The notes under the pieces: model-generated
Told to the model about the DNA's origin: nothing
The model's database searches: none
The model's input: the letters and a program-made list of their open reading frames with translations, nothing else
Position numbers and translations under genes: made by a program
Assembly (NCBI GenBank): GCA_945901195.1
Contig: CAMDKB010000283.1
Coordinates: 1-6,120 of the forward strand
Direction of reading: 5' to 3'
Length of the DNA stretch: 6,120 nt
DNA from: Rhizobium sp. Q54
Lineage (GTDB): Bacteria; Pseudomonadota; Alphaproteobacteria; Rhizobiales; Beijerinckiaceae
In this document: in pieces, positions 5,504 to 6,120 of the stretch
Numbering within the stretch: position 1 is the first letter of the stretch
Layout of the letters: every line of letters begins with the position of its first letter

Positions 5504-6007
5504 ATGGACGGGAAAACCGGCGCAGCCTTTCTGCCAGAGTTGGAAAATCCCGGCGCATGCCGCATTCAGAGCGTGCTTGGGCCGGACTTCAAGGTTGTTG
5601 AGTTTTCCAGCAGCACCCATACGGCGGCTGATGCTGCCGCCGACATTGGCTGCGATGTGAAATAGATCGCGAAATCGCTGATCTTCGTCACTCGAAAGAG
5701 CAGCCAGGCCGTACTTGTCGTCGCCTCTGGCGGCAACAGGGTCGACACCAAAAACATTGCGGTTATCGCAGGTGAGAGAGGGAGGGCGGCCGACGCCACA
5801 TTTATTCGCGACATCTGCGGTTTCGAGCCGGGCGCTGTTTCGCCCGTTGGGTTAAAAGTCAGACCGCTGACCATTCTCGACGCGGACCTTCAGGCTTTCG
5901 ACACCATCTGGGCGGCGGCAGGTTCTGCCAAGGCGGCCTTCGCGCTGACGCCTGCGCAATTAAGTGAACTAAGGCGACGCCCAAGAACAACCGCTTCATA
6001 TTTGTAG
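5504..6007 (+). pseudogene. ybaK: YbaK/EbsC-type aminoacyl-tRNA deacylase, broken by an amber codon
   Basis: Translated in one frame from ATG 5504 to TAG 6005, this is a YbaK/ProRS-associated editing domain, which hydrolyses mischarged tRNAs such as Cys-tRNA(Pro). Recognisable pieces: VVEFSSSTHTAADAA (31-45), IGCDV (48-52), IAKSLIFV (55-62), AVLVVASGGNRVD (~69-81), FIRDICGFEPGAVSPVGL (~101-118), DTIWAAAGSAKAAFALTPAQL (~134-154, given in part). Codon 54 (5663-5665) is TAG where relatives commonly have Gln in a GQIAKSL-like motif, so a single CAG-to-TAG change explains it. The stop precedes Lys57, equivalent to the catalytic lysine of characterised YbaK, and no ATG, GTG or TTG follows in frame soon enough to restart, so a terminated product would be inactive. 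TAG ends the helicase gene here, so reassignment is unlikely. The final codons after LTPAQLSEL do not look like a YbaK tail and probably come from the adjoining IS. Only a weak ribosome binding site is present; coupling to dedA is possible. Confidence 0.85.
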
Positions 6008-6120
6008 TTTGGCGGACCTCGGCGCGATTGTGTAATTCCATTCTGGATGGAACGTGTCCCCGGTGATGTTGAGCGTCGCCATTTCCTTGTCGCTGACCTT
6101 GATGCCTTTGGCATATGTGT
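5965..6120 (-). mobile_element. End of an ISAzo13-like insertion sequence (partial)
   Basis: The transposase-coding end of an insertion sequence enters from the right edge. Its outer boundary is inferred, not seen: YbaK-like coding sequence is convincing up to about 5957-5970 and then changes to AT-richer, rare-codon sequence (TTA, AGT, CTA) and non-YbaK residues, so the terminus probably lies within 5958-5975. The other end, its inverted repeat and the target duplication are outside the window. Confidence 0.5.
5996..6120 (-). CDS. ISAzo13-like transposase, C-terminal 40 residues (partial)
   Basis: Read on the minus strand in the frame ending with TGA at 5998-5996, the codons give 40 residues: TYAKGIKVSDKEMATLNI, then TGDTFHPEWNYTIAPRSAKL and QI. 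The segment KGIKVSDKEM...LNI...FHPEWNYTI.P matches my recollection of the C-terminal end of ISAzo13-family (Rhodopirellula-type DDE) transposases, where a WNYTI-P motif closes the protein. The catalytic DDE residues would lie off the right edge, so whether the copy is intact cannot be judged. It is convergent with the ybaK-like pseudogene and overlaps its reading frame by 12 bp. Family assignment rests on a short conserved tail and is moderate in strength. Confidence 0.65.
   Translation of the reverse strand, partial: TYAKGIKVSDKEMATLNITGDTFHPEWNYTIAPRSAKLQI

Noticed and set aside
5007..5660. 217-codon plus-strand open frame
   Set aside because: Shadow frame over the DedA gene and the first part of the ybaK-like gene; the two other frames carry the real motifs.
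5663..5665. Programmed stop-codon recoding (TAG as an amino acid)
   Set aside because: TAG is used as the ordinary stop of the helicase gene here, and no recoding element was recognised; a nonsense mutation is simpler.

Overview
The window looks like a piece of an alphaproteobacterial chromosome, most likely Hyphomicrobiales (Rhizobiales). This rests on moderately high GC, the style of the proteins (cyclopropane-synthase family, DedA, YbaK), and a GC-rich extragenic palindromic element of the kind common between genes in that order. No marker gene fixes the genus, so the taxonomy is inference.

Layout, left to right. (1) Positions 1-1430 hold the 3' part of a two-domain protein: an ATP-grasp ligase domain of the D-Ala-D-Ala ligase type fused to a complete SET domain with a post-SET zinc motif. 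Its true start lies left of the window. (2) After about 300 bp of non-coding DNA comes a cyclopropane-fatty-acyl-phospholipid synthase family methyltransferase (1715-2992), apparently a single-gene unit. (3) A 131-residue helical protein of unknown function (3204-3599) stands alone behind a relatively AT-rich leader and a good Shine-Dalgarno. (4) The gap 3600-3832 contains a 15-bp palindrome and a compound element of two hairpins. (5) A tight same-strand run follows: a short RecD/Dda-like SF1 helicase (3833-4927), a DedA-family membrane protein (4948-5484) and a YbaK-type aminoacyl-tRNA deacylase gene (5504-6007), with 19-20 nt between genes. (6) At the right edge, on the minus strand, is the last 40 codons of an ISAzo13-like transposase, running out of the window.

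The ybaK-like gene is broken. It reads in one frame from start to end apart from an amber codon at codon 54, just before the catalytic-lysine motif, and its last codons appear to be replaced by the end of the insertion sequence. The amber mutation, the IS junction and a near-perfect 13-bp duplication at the dedA/ybaK border mark the end of this operon as decaying DNA.

The most unusual gene is the ATP-grasp/SET fusion, which joins a carboxylate-amine ligase domain to a eukaryote-like lysine methyltransferase domain in one bacterial polypeptide. No tRNA, rRNA or CRISPR array was seen.
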